A stretch of 64,000 nucleotides of DNA from F23-D06 sp045132055 (GCA_045132055.1 JBGURP010000027.1:186001-250000); one strand, 5' to 3'. Numbered from the stretch's first letter, positions 26,240-35,124 are shown. Program-made: numbers and translations. The notes: generated by a model from the letters alone, not told the origin.

Positions 26240-27129
26240 AGACGTTGAAAGAGCAATTTGAGAATTACCAGGTCCCCGTGGACGAGGCCGGATGGGAATC
26301 CATCATCCAGGACAAGTCCGTGGTCAAATACAACCAGGGAAGAAAAATACGCCGGGCTGCCCTGTACGGAGCTGCCACGCTTGCAACGGTAGGCATCGTC
26401 ACCGTAGCCGTCCTGCTCTCCCGCCCGCAACAGCCTGCTGCCAGCGCACCGCAAGAGCTCGCCCGCCAAGAAATGGCCGCAGAAAGTGCGCCCGTGACCA
26501 GCCAAACGCCCGCCCACGCACAGCCGCAGGCGGCGCCCGCACGCACCACGAGTGCACCTGCGCCCGTTCCGGCCAATGTGCCCTCCGACAACCTGACCGC
26601 CATCAGCGCAACAACGGCCAGCATCCCCGTCCAGGCGCCGCCTGCGGCAGCCAACCCTTCCGCACCGCAGCCCGTACCCGCCACTCCGGCCAGTGTGCCA
26701 CAACCCACGCCCGCGCCCATGCCAACAGTTCAGCCAATGCAAGTGCCTTCCCCTACTCCCCAACACTCTGCTGCCACCACACCCTCCGCGCCGAAGGCAG
26801 AGCCCGACGAGAACGAGAGCCCTACCCCACAACCCCAAACCACAAACAAGACCTTCTTCGCTCCCAACGCCTTTTCGCCCAACGATGACGGCGTCAACGA
26901 CATCTTCTACGTATTTGCCAATGTGGAATATACCGAATTTGAACTCAACATCTACTCCCGCAATGGCGACCATGTGTTCCAATCCCGAAACATCGAGAAC
27001 GGATGGAATGGCCGACGAAACGGCGTGGGCGAAATGCTACCGCAAGGCGTGTACGTCTATACTATCAAATACAAAACCGCCCAGCATAAGTCCGGCACAG
27101 AACGTGGACAAATACTGCTTCTTCAATAA
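26236..27129 (+). CDS. Single-pass membrane protein with C-terminal CHU_C (gliding motility-associated) domain; candidate anti-sigma factor
   Basis: 297 residues. Residues 1-40 are charged and presumably cytoplasmic (FENYQVPVDEAGWESI...YNQGRKIRRAALYG), similar to short sigma-binding segments of Bacteroidota anti-sigma-like proteins. One transmembrane helix lies at about 42-62. Residues about 65-205 form a Pro/Ala/Gln-rich extended linker suited to crossing the periplasm. The last 85 residues are a typical CHU_C domain (FAPNAFSPNDDGVNDIFYV...YSRNGDHVFQS...GWNGRRNG...GVYVYTIKYK). CHU_C is normally a type B T9SS sorting signal on exported proteins, yet this protein has a membrane anchor instead of a cleavable signal peptide. 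The 4-bp overlap with the sigma gene suggests a regulatory role; this is inferred. Confidence 0.85.
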   Translation: MKTLKEQFENYQVPVDEAGWESIIQDKSVVKYNQGRKIRRAALYGAATLATVGIVTVAVLLSRPQQPAASAPQELARQEMAAESAPVTSQTPAHAQPQAAPARTTSAPAPVPANVPSDNLTAISATTASIPVQAPPAAANPSAPQPVPATPASVPQPTPAPMPTVQPMQVPSPTPQHSAATTPSAPKAEPDENESPTPQPQTTNKTFFAPNAFSPNDDGVNDIFYVFANVEYTEFELNIYSRNGDHVFQSRNIENGWNGRRNGVGEMLPQGVYVYTIKYKTAQHKSGTERGQILLLQ

Positions 27130-27135
27130 CCCAAC

Positions 27136-28431
27136 ATGAAACTGTTAGACCGCAGCACTCCTCCTCAACAGCATCCCATCGCAGAGCTACAGCTCCCTGC
27201 CCCGCGCATGGAGACGCTGGAAAACGGCATCCCCGTTTATACCCTGCCCAACCCTCAACTCGACCTCATCCATATTCTCATACACATCCGCAGCGGCATC
27301 CTTCACGAAACACAGAAACACCTCTCACAGTTTACCTACGCCCTGCTCAAAGAGAGTTCCCGCAAATACTCCGCCACCGAAATCGCCGACCTGCTGGACT
27401 TCTACGGCGTGCATTACACCACCACCTGCGGGATGGACAAGAATGTCATCACCATCTCGGTGCCCCGCAGCAATGTAAGCGATATCCTACCCACTATCTA
27501 CGATTTTATCGCCCATCCCCAATACCGGGAGGACCGACTGGATATCTATTCCAATCTGAAAATCAAAGACTTAGAATACAATTCACAAAAGACTGATGTG
27601 CGGAGTACGCAGTTGATGCTGCACGCCATGTTCGGTGACACACACACCGCGGGTCAGTTTTCCACACGCGAGAACCTGAAGGCCGTAACGGTAGCGCAAA
27701 TGCAAGAACACCACCAACGCACGTTCTGTGCCGAGAATCTCCGCATATTCGTCACGGGCAACGTGGATGCCGACATGGAGCAATGTATCAAGGAACTGTT
27801 CTCACAGGTCCCAGATGGAGCAGCTTCCAAGGCTATTCATGACCTTACGCTGCCCGCAGACCCTACCCCGCTCATCAGCGAGGCCATGCCCGACAGCGTA
27901 CAATCCTCCATCACCCTGTGTTTCCCCGCCATCGGTTATTTGGATGCCGACAGAAGAGGGTTCTCCATCCTCTCCACCATCACGGGCGGGTATTTCGGAT
28001 CACGACTGATGCAGAACCTGCGAGAGCGAAATGGATATACATACGGCGTATCATCGGGTTCCGTCTATTTCGGCAATCAAAGTCTGTTCATCATCAACAG
28101 CGATGTCAACGCCGCCCACACGCAAGCGGCTGTGGATGCCTGCTTCGAGGAATTGCAACGGCTGCAAGAGGAGCCTGTCGGCGACGAAGAGCTGGAAACT
28201 GCCCGCAACTACATCCTGGGTGATATGCTGCGCGACGTGGACAACTCGGTTTCTTATCTGAAGAAATATGCCTACTGGAACCAATACGGACTGGATGAAC
28301 GCGAATTCCAATCCATGATTCAAGCTGTGAAAGAGACTGATTCAACGACACTATTGTATTTGGCAAAAAAATATTTTGATTATAATAAATTTACCCGAAT
28401 CATCGTTGGAGATATTCGGAACCTGAAATAG
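27136..28431 (+). CDS. M16-family peptidase homologue, probably catalytically inactive
   Basis: 431 residues with the two tandem halves of the M16 (insulinase/MPP) fold. The first half has ENGIPVYTLPNPQ and the second carries GGYFGSRLMQNLRERNGYTYGVSSG, the conserved R..Y motif of the non-catalytic C-terminal domain. The zinc motif HxxEH expected about 50-60 residues into the protein is absent: the matching stretch reads ETQKHLSQFTYALLKESS. M16 proteins often occur as an active plus an inactive partner, but no active partner is encoded in this window. The gene lies 6 bp after the CHU_C membrane protein and 7 bp before the CHU_C surface protein, suggesting one operon. Confidence 0.85.
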   Translation: MKLLDRSTPPQQHPIAELQLPAPRMETLENGIPVYTLPNPQLDLIHILIHIRSGILHETQKHLSQFTYALLKESSRKYSATEIADLLDFYGVHYTTTCGMDKNVITISVPRSNVSDILPTIYDFIAHPQYREDRLDIYSNLKIKDLEYNSQKTDVRSTQLMLHAMFGDTHTAGQFSTRENLKAVTVAQMQEHHQRTFCAENLRIFVTGNVDADMEQCIKELFSQVPDGAASKAIHDLTLPADPTPLISEAMPDSVQSSITLCFPAIGYLDADRRGFSILSTITGGYFGSRLMQNLRERNGYTYGVSSGSVYFGNQSLFIINSDVNAAHTQAAVDACFEELQRLQEEPVGDEELETARNYILGDMLRDVDNSVSYLKKYAYWNQYGLDEREFQSMIQAVKETDSTTLLYLAKKYFDYNKFTRIIVGDIRNLK

Positions 28432-28438
28432 GCGGCAA

Positions 28439-30529
28439 ATGAAAAAATTTTTATTCTCAATACTAAACATCCTGCTCTGCTTATATGGTTTTGCCATAGA
28501 GCCGCCCACCCTTCAATGTATTGAACAACTTGTCAATCCCAGGGAACTTCGCGTCACTTGGTCATGGGTCAACATGGACAATGTGGATGTGAATGACGAA
28601 TACACTTTTTACGTCAACGGCATTGCCATTACCCCGGCAGTCCGTCCGCATCCTGAAAACAGCATCTATAGGTCCTCCACCACCCTTATTCTTCCCGTCA
28701 GCCAGCTCAGCGACCATTATTCTTGCCACATCATAGCGCATAACACGATCACAGGCGAGTCGTGCGAGTCGAACTCCATGAGCACCATCCAGCTCACTGT
28801 CACACCCTACGACCTGCATGGTGACAGCACGGCGGCGTATCTGGAATGGGACGCAGTCAGCACTTCTACCGATGGTGGAACTTGGGATGTAGTCTATCTC
28901 ATTTACAAGAAAAGAGCTTTTGAAGCTGATTTTGACCATACGCCCATCGCTTCGGTACCCACAACCAACAGCCGCATCTACATCGATCCGTCTGATGTCT
29001 GCCACAATTACATCTCATACCAAGTGGGTATCACCAACCAGATCAGCACAGCCGGAGGCAGTTCCTGTATATTCAAGTCCAATATCGAGACCATTCGCCT
29101 CAACGACAGTATCCAACCCAACGCACCGATTCTGGACAGCATCTCCGTTACTGAAGACAACCATGTCGTGCTGGGCTTCCACGCACCGGATCCATACATG
29201 ATGTGCTACCCGGTATATTATCAGGACGGTAGTGTCAGACTGCCTTTGCACACCGTCTATAACACCACATTCTGGACCGACAACAGTGTCAATCCCAGCG
29301 ATGTGAGCCGTGAGTATTTCCTTGCCGTGTTGGATTCCTGCGAAAACAGCTCGTACCAGACCGACAGCGGCCAATGCAACATCCGTCTGGCCTCGCCAGC
29401 AACTGATGCTTGCCACCGATCCGCCCATCTCACTTGGAATCCGTACAAGAACATGCATGGTGGAGTGAGAGAATACCGTATTTTCATACGGCCAGAAGGT
29501 GAAACGAATTATACGCTGTTGGGCACTACCACACAAACGAATTTCAACCTGACAGACCTTGCAATCAACACCAACTATCGCGTTTATGTGCAAGCCTGTA
29601 ACAACGACAACAGCATCACCTCCAGCAGCAACCGCGTCAACTTCTCCATCACGGCGGAAGAGAGTGAGGACGAGACTTACATCCGGCACGTATCCGTGAT
29701 GGACAACCGCTACATCTCCATTCTGGTGCACACCACTGGCGATCTCTATCCCTTCCTTTCCATCACGTTACAACGGAGCGAAGACGGACAGAGCTTTGAA
29801 AACATTGCCTCAATTCCCTATCATAGCAGCACGGAATACGAGTTCTTGGACAGCACAGCCAAATTCAACAAGCAAGTCTATTACTACAGAACATTTCTGA
29901 TGGGTGATTGTGATGTTCCTGTGGGTTATTCCAACATCTCACACAACATCCTGCTCACTGGAACGAGTTCCTCTGCACACGACTGCAATCTGGAATGGAA
30001 TGATTATGGAACTTGGGACGGAGATGTGGACCATTACTCGGTCAGCCGCCGGACAGAATACGATACTGTTTTCCTGGAGTTGACCGATGCACTCATTCCA
30101 CGTGCGCACAACACGTACAGCGATGACGTGTCCCTGTTGTTTCAGTTAGGATCCAAATTCACCTATTTCGTCACGGCCCACGAAGGCCTGAACACTATGG
30201 GTTTTGAGGACGAAAGCATCTCCAACCATGTCACCTTGCAGCAAGAGTCCAGCATGATTATCCCCAACGCCTTCACGCCCAATTACGATGGTCACAACGA
30301 CGTCTTCCTGCCTTCCAACGCTTACGTGTCAGAAGAAGGCTACGAGCTTCTCATCATTTCCAGATACGGGAAAACCATGTTCAGGACTACAGACCCAACA
30401 GCAGGATGGGATGGCTACGACATGAAAGGCGCTCCTGCTCCCGTTGGGGTATATACCTACATCATACGGTTCGTCAATGCACACGGAAAGATGCAACAGG
30501 TACAAGGAAGTGTCACTTTGATCCGCTAA
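28439..30529 (+). CDS. Large secreted protein with CHU_C C-terminal domain (T9SS substrate)
   Basis: 696 residues. An N-terminal signal peptide (MKKFLFSILNILLCLYGFA) is followed by several fibronectin type III-like repeats (for example CHRSAHLTWNPYKNMHGGVREYRIF and DCNLEWNDYGTWDGDVDHYSV). The C-terminal 85 residues form a CHU_C/gliding motility-associated domain (IPNAFTPNYDGHNDVF...ISRYGKTMFRT...GWDGYDMKG...GVYTYIIRF). The architecture predicts export through Sec and then the type IX system whose core genes lie 10 kb away. Probably the last gene of the operon starting at the sigma gene (25685). Adhesion is plausible but unproven. Confidence 0.88.
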   Translation: MKKFLFSILNILLCLYGFAIEPPTLQCIEQLVNPRELRVTWSWVNMDNVDVNDEYTFYVNGIAITPAVRPHPENSIYRSSTTLILPVSQLSDHYSCHIIAHNTITGESCESNSMSTIQLTVTPYDLHGDSTAAYLEWDAVSTSTDGGTWDVVYLIYKKRAFEADFDHTPIASVPTTNSRIYIDPSDVCHNYISYQVGITNQISTAGGSSCIFKSNIETIRLNDSIQPNAPILDSISVTEDNHVVLGFHAPDPYMMCYPVYYQDGSVRLPLHTVYNTTFWTDNSVNPSDVSREYFLAVLDSCENSSYQTDSGQCNIRLASPATDACHRSAHLTWNPYKNMHGGVREYRIFIRPEGETNYTLLGTTTQTNFNLTDLAINTNYRVYVQACNNDNSITSSSNRVNFSITAEESEDETYIRHVSVMDNRYISILVHTTGDLYPFLSITLQRSEDGQSFENIASIPYHSSTEYEFLDSTAKFNKQVYYYRTFLMGDCDVPVGYSNISHNILLTGTSSSAHDCNLEWNDYGTWDGDVDHYSVSRRTEYDTVFLELTDALIPRAHNTYSDDVSLLFQLGSKFTYFVTAHEGLNTMGFEDESISNHVTLQQESSMIIPNAFTPNYDGHNDVFLPSNAYVSEEGYELLIISRYGKTMFRTTDPTAGWDGYDMKGAPAPVGVYTYIIRFVNAHGKMQQVQGSVTLIR

Positions 30530-30555
30530 TCAAAACTTTTTTCTAAAAGAAGAGA

Positions 30556-31992
30556 CTAATCCTTCACACATCTTACAGAATAGGCCTGTGATTTGCTGCT
30601 GCCTGTCTGATAGATGCCGGTATTATTGAAGAACAAATCCCAAGTATAGGCTTTCTGTATTGAATTTTGGCTTGAGGACCAGAAACCTGTGGTCTCTCCC
30701 CTACTGATGAATCCGCCAGAACCGATATAGCCAGCGGGCTTAGCCGTGAAATTAAGCGCATCGTTTGCCGACTGATTCTGGCCTATGGCACAAGCCGTAC
30801 TATTATTGTTCCAACCTGTTTGGGAAGCAAAAGCCTTGGCAATCTTGTTGGCAGAGTTGTCGCAAGCATAGATGCCCTCTGCTTTCACATAATTGACAAA
30901 TGCGGTCCATTCAGCCGCACTGGGCACGTGCCATCCTTCGGGGCAAATGCCACGACGAGGGCCGGCAAAAGAAACATTGGCCGCATCCTCTACGCTCGCA
31001 CTCACACTCAGCTCACCTAGAGCCTCATTGAAGGTATCCACAGCGGCATTCCAATTGTATAGCAAACCGTATCCCTGAGGTGCGTATGTCGTACTATCGT
31101 TGTTATACCAACGCGCAACCTTACCACTGTAGGACAAAGAGGCTGCACCAGTGGGAATAAGGCAAGCGCCTGTAGTCGGTGACGTAGTAGATCTCATATT
31201 TTCTCTGGTCCAGCACTGTGCTCCGATCTGCACCGTAGTGTACACATTACCCTCATGATCTGTCACGGTAGGCATGTCTGAACATGGAATCCGATCCCGG
31301 AAGAACACCAATCCTATGGTATCATCCTCCATCTGCTCTTGGGTGACAACCACACTGGTCTTCATTTCGCCTTCAATGGTGGCATATCCCGTATAACGCA
31401 CCTCATCACCCAGCACAAAAAGATTATCTGAATCAAATCGCATTTTTTTGAGATAATCCACGCCTGTTTCGGATTCTTCATCATAATGACTAACAAGCAC
31501 AACACGATTGGCATCTCCACAACTGGCATTCAAGAGTTTTTGGCTTCTAACCCCTTGTGCAGTCTGAACACTGACAAAATACAACTGGGGATTCGCCAAT
31601 GTTATGTGAAAAACATTAGTTCCCGACTGCAACGTTCCAGAATATTCGGCACACAAACGACCCTGGACATCCGTCACAGTCAAACGAACTGGCCCGTCAG
31701 GCATATGACTTTTCGACAGATAAGCATTACCCCAACACGGGTTCGGGTAAACTATGAAATCATGACATAAGTCATACTCTTCAACACCGACTGTAACAGA
31801 AAGAATGAGTTCGGTATCAGGGTATATCAAAGTTTCCGACCACTCACGGGTCAAATTTTCAACATGTACACTGTCCAGCTGAATATAAGCCCCTCCCCTG
31901 TCTTGGCCTTTGAAAGTAAGTGACAGTGTGTTTTGGGCTGACAGAGCGGTTACTAAAACAAAACATGCAAATAAAAGGATGATTCTTTTCAT
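30556..31992 (-). CDS. FISUMP-domain secreted protein with internal T9SS sorting-like domain
   Basis: 478 residues. A signal peptide (...VTALSAQ) is followed by a beta domain. Residues about 78-155 look like a type A T9SS sorting domain: FIVYPNPCWGNAYL, VRLTVTDVQGRL, and ITLANPQLYFVSVQTAQG leading to SQKLLN. After a linker, the C-terminal 220 residues form a FISUMP domain (VTDHEGNVYTTVQIGAQCWTRENM...GICPEGWHVPSAAEWTAF...SGGFISRGETTGFWSSS...AYSVRCVKD). The sorting-like domain is internal, which is unusual because such domains normally end the protein. The gene sits 6 bp after the LysM-esterase gene, probably in one operon with it. Confidence 0.85.
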   Translation of the reverse strand: MKRIILLFACFVLVTALSAQNTLSLTFKGQDRGGAYIQLDSVHVENLTREWSETLIYPDTELILSVTVGVEEYDLCHDFIVYPNPCWGNAYLSKSHMPDGPVRLTVTDVQGRLCAEYSGTLQSGTNVFHITLANPQLYFVSVQTAQGVRSQKLLNASCGDANRVVLVSHYDEESETGVDYLKKMRFDSDNLFVLGDEVRYTGYATIEGEMKTSVVVTQEQMEDDTIGLVFFRDRIPCSDMPTVTDHEGNVYTTVQIGAQCWTRENMRSTTSPTTGACLIPTGAASLSYSGKVARWYNNDSTTYAPQGYGLLYNWNAAVDTFNEALGELSVSASVEDAANVSFAGPRRGICPEGWHVPSAAEWTAFVNYVKAEGIYACDNSANKIAKAFASQTGWNNNSTACAIGQNQSANDALNFTAKPAGYIGSGGFISRGETTGFWSSSQNSIQKAYTWDLFFNNTGIYQTGSSKSQAYSVRCVKD

Positions 31993-31998
31993 ATTGTT

Positions 31999-33084
31999 CT
32001 ATTTTACTTTGATTTTCTGTCCCAATGACAGAATACTTGTTTCTTTGATCTTGTTCAATTTGCAGAGTTTATCCACCGTAGTATGATATTTTCTTGCTAT
32101 CGCATACAATGTATCCCCCTTCTTCACGGTATGGTATTTTGGAGAAGAAGTCTGAGTTTGTGTTGACGTCTGCACAGGTTTGGCGGGTGCGGGATCGGCA
32201 GAAGGTGCCGCAGCTGTTGGCTCGGAAGCCACGCTGGTGGTATCTTTCTTAACTGATGCTGTATCCTGTGTCACCACTTTTATCGGATCAGATATCACAA
32301 TCCTATTCGCCGAACGGTCAATATTCTGATAGGCCATATTCATGATGGGAACGTTTATTTTCACATCATTATATAGTTTCCTATCGGCTTTGTTATGCTT
32401 GAACAGCCATTCGTATGTTTCAGGAATATAGAACATCTTAGCCAACTGGCTATGGTTGATGCCCGGGAATTTGTCAAACAGAAGCAAGTCGGTTTTGCCA
32501 CATTCTTTCATAGCGTTCACCACCTTCTGGGATTCGCCAACGCCCACAGCCCTGTCGGCGGTACCATGTATGATCCACAAGGGAACTTTGTTGAGTCCGC
32601 AATGGTCGCGGAGGTTGCTGCCACCGCAGAAAGCCATGGCTGCTGCCACCCTGTCAGGATAAGTGCCCACATACTGGAATGTGCCATAGCCTCCCATGCT
32701 CATACCAATGACATAAACCCGATTGGTATCGAAAACAAAATGTTCCTGCACCCAATCCAAGACGTTGTTCAATCTCAAAGCATTCCATGGCCCACCTGGA
32801 TCCTGTGGCGCCACAATGATGGCATTGATATCTCGTCCCATGGAAATGGCATCCAGACAGCCGTATTTGCGCACTCTATTAAGGTCGTTGCCGCTCAAAC
32901 TATGCCCGTGCAAAAACAGAATCAGCGGTATCTTGTCCTGCAACGTATCATACGTGTCGGGCACACTGAGCCAGAAGTTATAACCATTGGGCACCACATT
33001 GCGATGGGCCGAGAATCTATACTCACTCTGCGCCGAGAGCCACACGGGCAGAATCATCAGCAACAGCACAAACCATCTCTTCAT
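31999..33084 (-). CDS. Exported alpha/beta-hydrolase (esterase) with C-terminal LysM domain
   Basis: 361 residues. A signal peptide (MKRWFVLLLMILPVWLSAQ) precedes an alpha/beta-hydrolase domain (about 20-240). IPLILFLHGHSL is the oxyanion-hole region, GMSMGG the nucleophile elbow, HGTADR the acid region and GINHSQ the probable catalytic His. The closest relatives by motif are PHB-depolymerase-like or esterase D-like prolyl-oligopeptidase-type esterases. A Ser/Thr/Pro-rich linker leads to a LysM domain (YHTVKKGDTLYAIARKYHTTVDKLCKLN), which binds peptidoglycan. The combination suggests a wall-attached periplasmic esterase. The gene lies between the DUF3109 gene (27 bp) and the FISUMP gene (6 bp). 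Confidence 0.87.
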   Translation of the reverse strand: MKRWFVLLLMILPVWLSAQSEYRFSAHRNVVPNGYNFWLSVPDTYDTLQDKIPLILFLHGHSLSGNDLNRVRKYGCLDAISMGRDINAIIVAPQDPGGPWNALRLNNVLDWVQEHFVFDTNRVYVIGMSMGGYGTFQYVGTYPDRVAAAMAFCGGSNLRDHCGLNKVPLWIIHGTADRAVGVGESQKVVNAMKECGKTDLLLFDKFPGINHSQLAKMFYIPETYEWLFKHNKADRKLYNDVKINVPIMNMAYQNIDRSANRIVISDPIKVVTQDTASVKKDTTSVASEPTAAAPSADPAPAKPVQTSTQTQTSSPKYHTVKKGDTLYAIARKYHTTVDKLCKLNKIKETSILSLGQKIKVK

Positions 33085-33111
33085 AATCTATCTATTTTAT
33101 CATAAAAACTA

Positions 33112-33678
33112 TTATCGCTGGGCCACAGCTTCGCACAACGCCTCATACCATGCCTCTCCAAACCGCCGCACCAACGGATCTTTCAAAAATTTGTAAATAG
33201 GCAACCCCATCTCCGTGCCATTCTTGCACGCACTGCCACAGATGTCCCAATGATGGTAGTTGAGTGCCCAATATTTGCCCACCTTACTAACCCGCACGGG
33301 GTATAGATAACAGGAGATGGGCTTACGGAAAGGGATCTCGCCCTGTAAAAACGCTTTCTCTATAGCGCACTTGCAGATACCTTCCTCAAAAAACGCAAAC
33401 GCACAGGCTTTGGAACTCTCCACCAGCGGGGTGCCGAAATCGCCCTCCCCATCGTATGTGAAAGTCTCTCCGTTGCGTTCTACCGCCTCGATACCTTCGG
33501 CGGTCATGTACTGCCGAAAGACCGGGTAATGCTCATCCAGATCACCCACCTCCTCCGAGGCAAGCGGCGCACCGGCATCGCCCTCCACGCAACATGCACC
33601 CTTACAGGCTGACAGATCACAGCAAAAGCATTTGTCTATCAGCTCATCGGACACCAAAACATCTTCCACTATCAACAT
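33112..33678 (-). CDS. DUF3109 family cysteine-rich protein
   Basis: 188 residues, cytoplasmic. The N-terminus has CFCCDLSACKGACCVEGDAGAPL, a dense Cys cluster. Further Cys occur in KACAFAFFEEGICKCAIEKAF, CYLYPVR and DICGSACKNG. This is the DUF3109 signature and resembles the Fe-S/zinc-type CxxCxxxCC clusters (YkgJ-like). Its role is not established. It is the first gene of a likely operon with the LysM-esterase and FISUMP genes. Confidence 0.88.
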   Translation of the reverse strand: MLIVEDVLVSDELIDKCFCCDLSACKGACCVEGDAGAPLASEEVGDLDEHYPVFRQYMTAEGIEAVERNGETFTYDGEGDFGTPLVESSKACAFAFFEEGICKCAIEKAFLQGEIPFRKPISCYLYPVRVSKVGKYWALNYHHWDICGSACKNGTEMGLPIYKFLKDPLVRRFGEAWYEALCEAVAQR

Positions 33679-33701
33679 AAGGCGGGTATCTATTATAACA
33701 A

Positions 33702-33729
33702 TAGGTCGATGGGTTACCCCATCGACCTA
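33702..33729 (-). terminator. Hairpin downstream of tnaA, probable terminator
   Basis: A 12-bp perfect stem (TAGGTCGATGGG and complement) with a 4-base loop lies just after the tnaA stop and before the DUF3109 gene on the same strand. On the minus strand it is followed by an AT-rich stretch (TTGTTATAATAG) and not a pure T-run, so termination is likely but not certain. Confidence 0.6.
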
Positions 33730-33747
33730 ATATGTAACGGAAATATA

Positions 33748-35124
33748 TTATTTCAGTCTCTTGAACTGGCAGGTGAAGTGACGCATCAACTCAGCCTCCC
33801 AAGTGATTTCCAAACCACGTTTGATGGTATGACGACGGTCATACACGTTCTTCAACGCAGCAGCAATCACATCCATGTGGTTGTTGGTATAGACACGGCG
33901 CGGGATGCACAAACGCACGAAATCAAGGCCACCGAAGCGGTTCTGGCGGGTCACCGGATCGCGGTCAGCCAGCACGTAGCCAATCTCGCACGCACGGATA
34001 CCTGCCTCCAAATAGAGCTCGCAAGTCAGCGTTTGAGCAGGGAACTCCTCCTTCGGAATCTGATCCAATACCTTATCTGCATCTACGAAGATGGCATGAC
34101 CACCGGCAGGACGCTGGTAAGGGATGCCATATTCATCCAGCTTGGAAGCCAGATACTGCACTTGTTTCACACGAGTCTCAATCATGTCAAAATCGCAGTT
34201 CTCGCGCAAACCAACAGCCAGCGCGTCCATATCACGGCCGTTCATACCGCCGTAGGTCAGGAAGCCCTCAAACGGGATGCAGAACAGCTTGGCGCCTTCG
34301 TACCAATCCTCTTTGTGCGTAGCGATAAAACCACCCATGTTGACCAAGCCGTCTTTCTTGGCACTCATTGTCATGCTGTCGGCATAGCTGAACATCTCTT
34401 TCACGATTTCCAAGATGGTTTTGTCGGCATAACCTTCCTCACGAGTCTTGATGAAGTATGCATTCTCCACAAAGCGGGCGGAGTCAATGTTGACGGGCAC
34501 GCCATACTTGTGGCACAGTTCGCAGGTCTCGCGAATATTCTTCATGCTCACTGGCTGTCCACCAACGGTGTTATTGGTAATCGTCAGCACCATGAACGGC
34601 ACATTGCCCTGGTTCTCTTTGAGCACTTTCTCCAATTTATCCAAGCCCACATTGCCCTTGAAAGGAACTTCGAGCTGGGTATCCTTAGCCTCATCACAAG
34701 TCACGTCAATGGCAAACGCCTTGCGGCTCTCAATGTGGCCTTTGGTGGTGTCGAAATGTGCATTGCCGGGGACAACCATGCCCGGTTTCACCAAATAAGA
34801 GAAAAGCACGTTCTCTGCTGCACGGCCCTGGTGGGTGGGAATGACATACTCAAAGCCGGTCAGCTCCGTGATTGTGTCCTTCATGTGGAAGAAACTGCGG
34901 GCACCGCCGTAGCTCTCATCGCCCATCATCATGGCACTCCACTGACGGTCGCTCATGGCACCAGTGCCAGAGTCTGTCAGCAAGTCGATATAGACATAGT
35001 CCGACTTCAGCATGAAGATGTTGTTGTGTGCTTCTTCAAGCCATTTTTCTCTTTCTTCTCTTGTGGATTTCTTAATGGGTTCCACCATCTTGATTTTCCA
35101 CGCTTCTGCAAAAGGTAATTCCAT
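33748..35124 (-). CDS. tnaA: Tryptophanase
   Basis: PLP-dependent lyase of 458 residues that splits L-tryptophan into indole, pyruvate and ammonia. The PLP lysine is Lys257 in MSAKKDG. IDLLTDSGTGAMSD, PTHQGRAAENV and VGGQPVSM are family-wide. Two positions separate tryptophanase from tyrosine phenol-lyase: FDTTKGH carries Asp125 where phenol-lyase has Thr, and RHFT near the C-terminus has His449 where phenol-lyase has Phe. Both favour tryptophanase. It resembles the Bacteroides enzyme more than the E. coli one (MELPFAEAWKIKMVEPI start). No tnaC-type leader or TAnnTTTG element was seen in the 59 bp upstream, so it may be read from the preceding gene. Indole production is implied. Confidence 0.94.
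   Translation of the reverse strand: MELPFAEAWKIKMVEPIKKSTREEREKWLEEAHNNIFMLKSDYVYIDLLTDSGTGAMSDRQWSAMMMGDESYGGARSFFHMKDTITELTGFEYVIPTHQGRAAENVLFSYLVKPGMVVPGNAHFDTTKGHIESRKAFAIDVTCDEAKDTQLEVPFKGNVGLDKLEKVLKENQGNVPFMVLTITNNTVGGQPVSMKNIRETCELCHKYGVPVNIDSARFVENAYFIKTREEGYADKTILEIVKEMFSYADSMTMSAKKDGLVNMGGFIATHKEDWYEGAKLFCIPFEGFLTYGGMNGRDMDALAVGLRENCDFDMIETRVKQVQYLASKLDEYGIPYQRPAGGHAIFVDADKVLDQIPKEEFPAQTLTCELYLEAGIRACEIGYVLADRDPVTRQNRFGGLDFVRLCIPRRVYTNNHMDVIAAALKNVYDRRHTIKRGLEITWEAELMRHFTCQFKRLK

Noticed and set aside
26440..26860. Pro/Ala repeat region of the CHU_C membrane protein as a possible CRISPR or DNA repeat
   Set aside because: The DNA repeats are imperfect and coding-driven (Pro/Ala/Gln codons) with no regular unit or spacers.
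33709..35118. A long open frame on the plus strand (469 residues) opposite tnaA
   Set aside because: It is the antisense shadow of a full-length tryptophanase with all active-site motifs. The translation has no recognisable domain and a His/Val/Gln-rich composition typical of complementary-strand frames.
33748..35124. Tyrosine phenol-lyase as an alternative to tryptophanase
   Set aside because: Phenol-lyase would have Thr in place of Asp125 and Phe in place of His449; neither is present.
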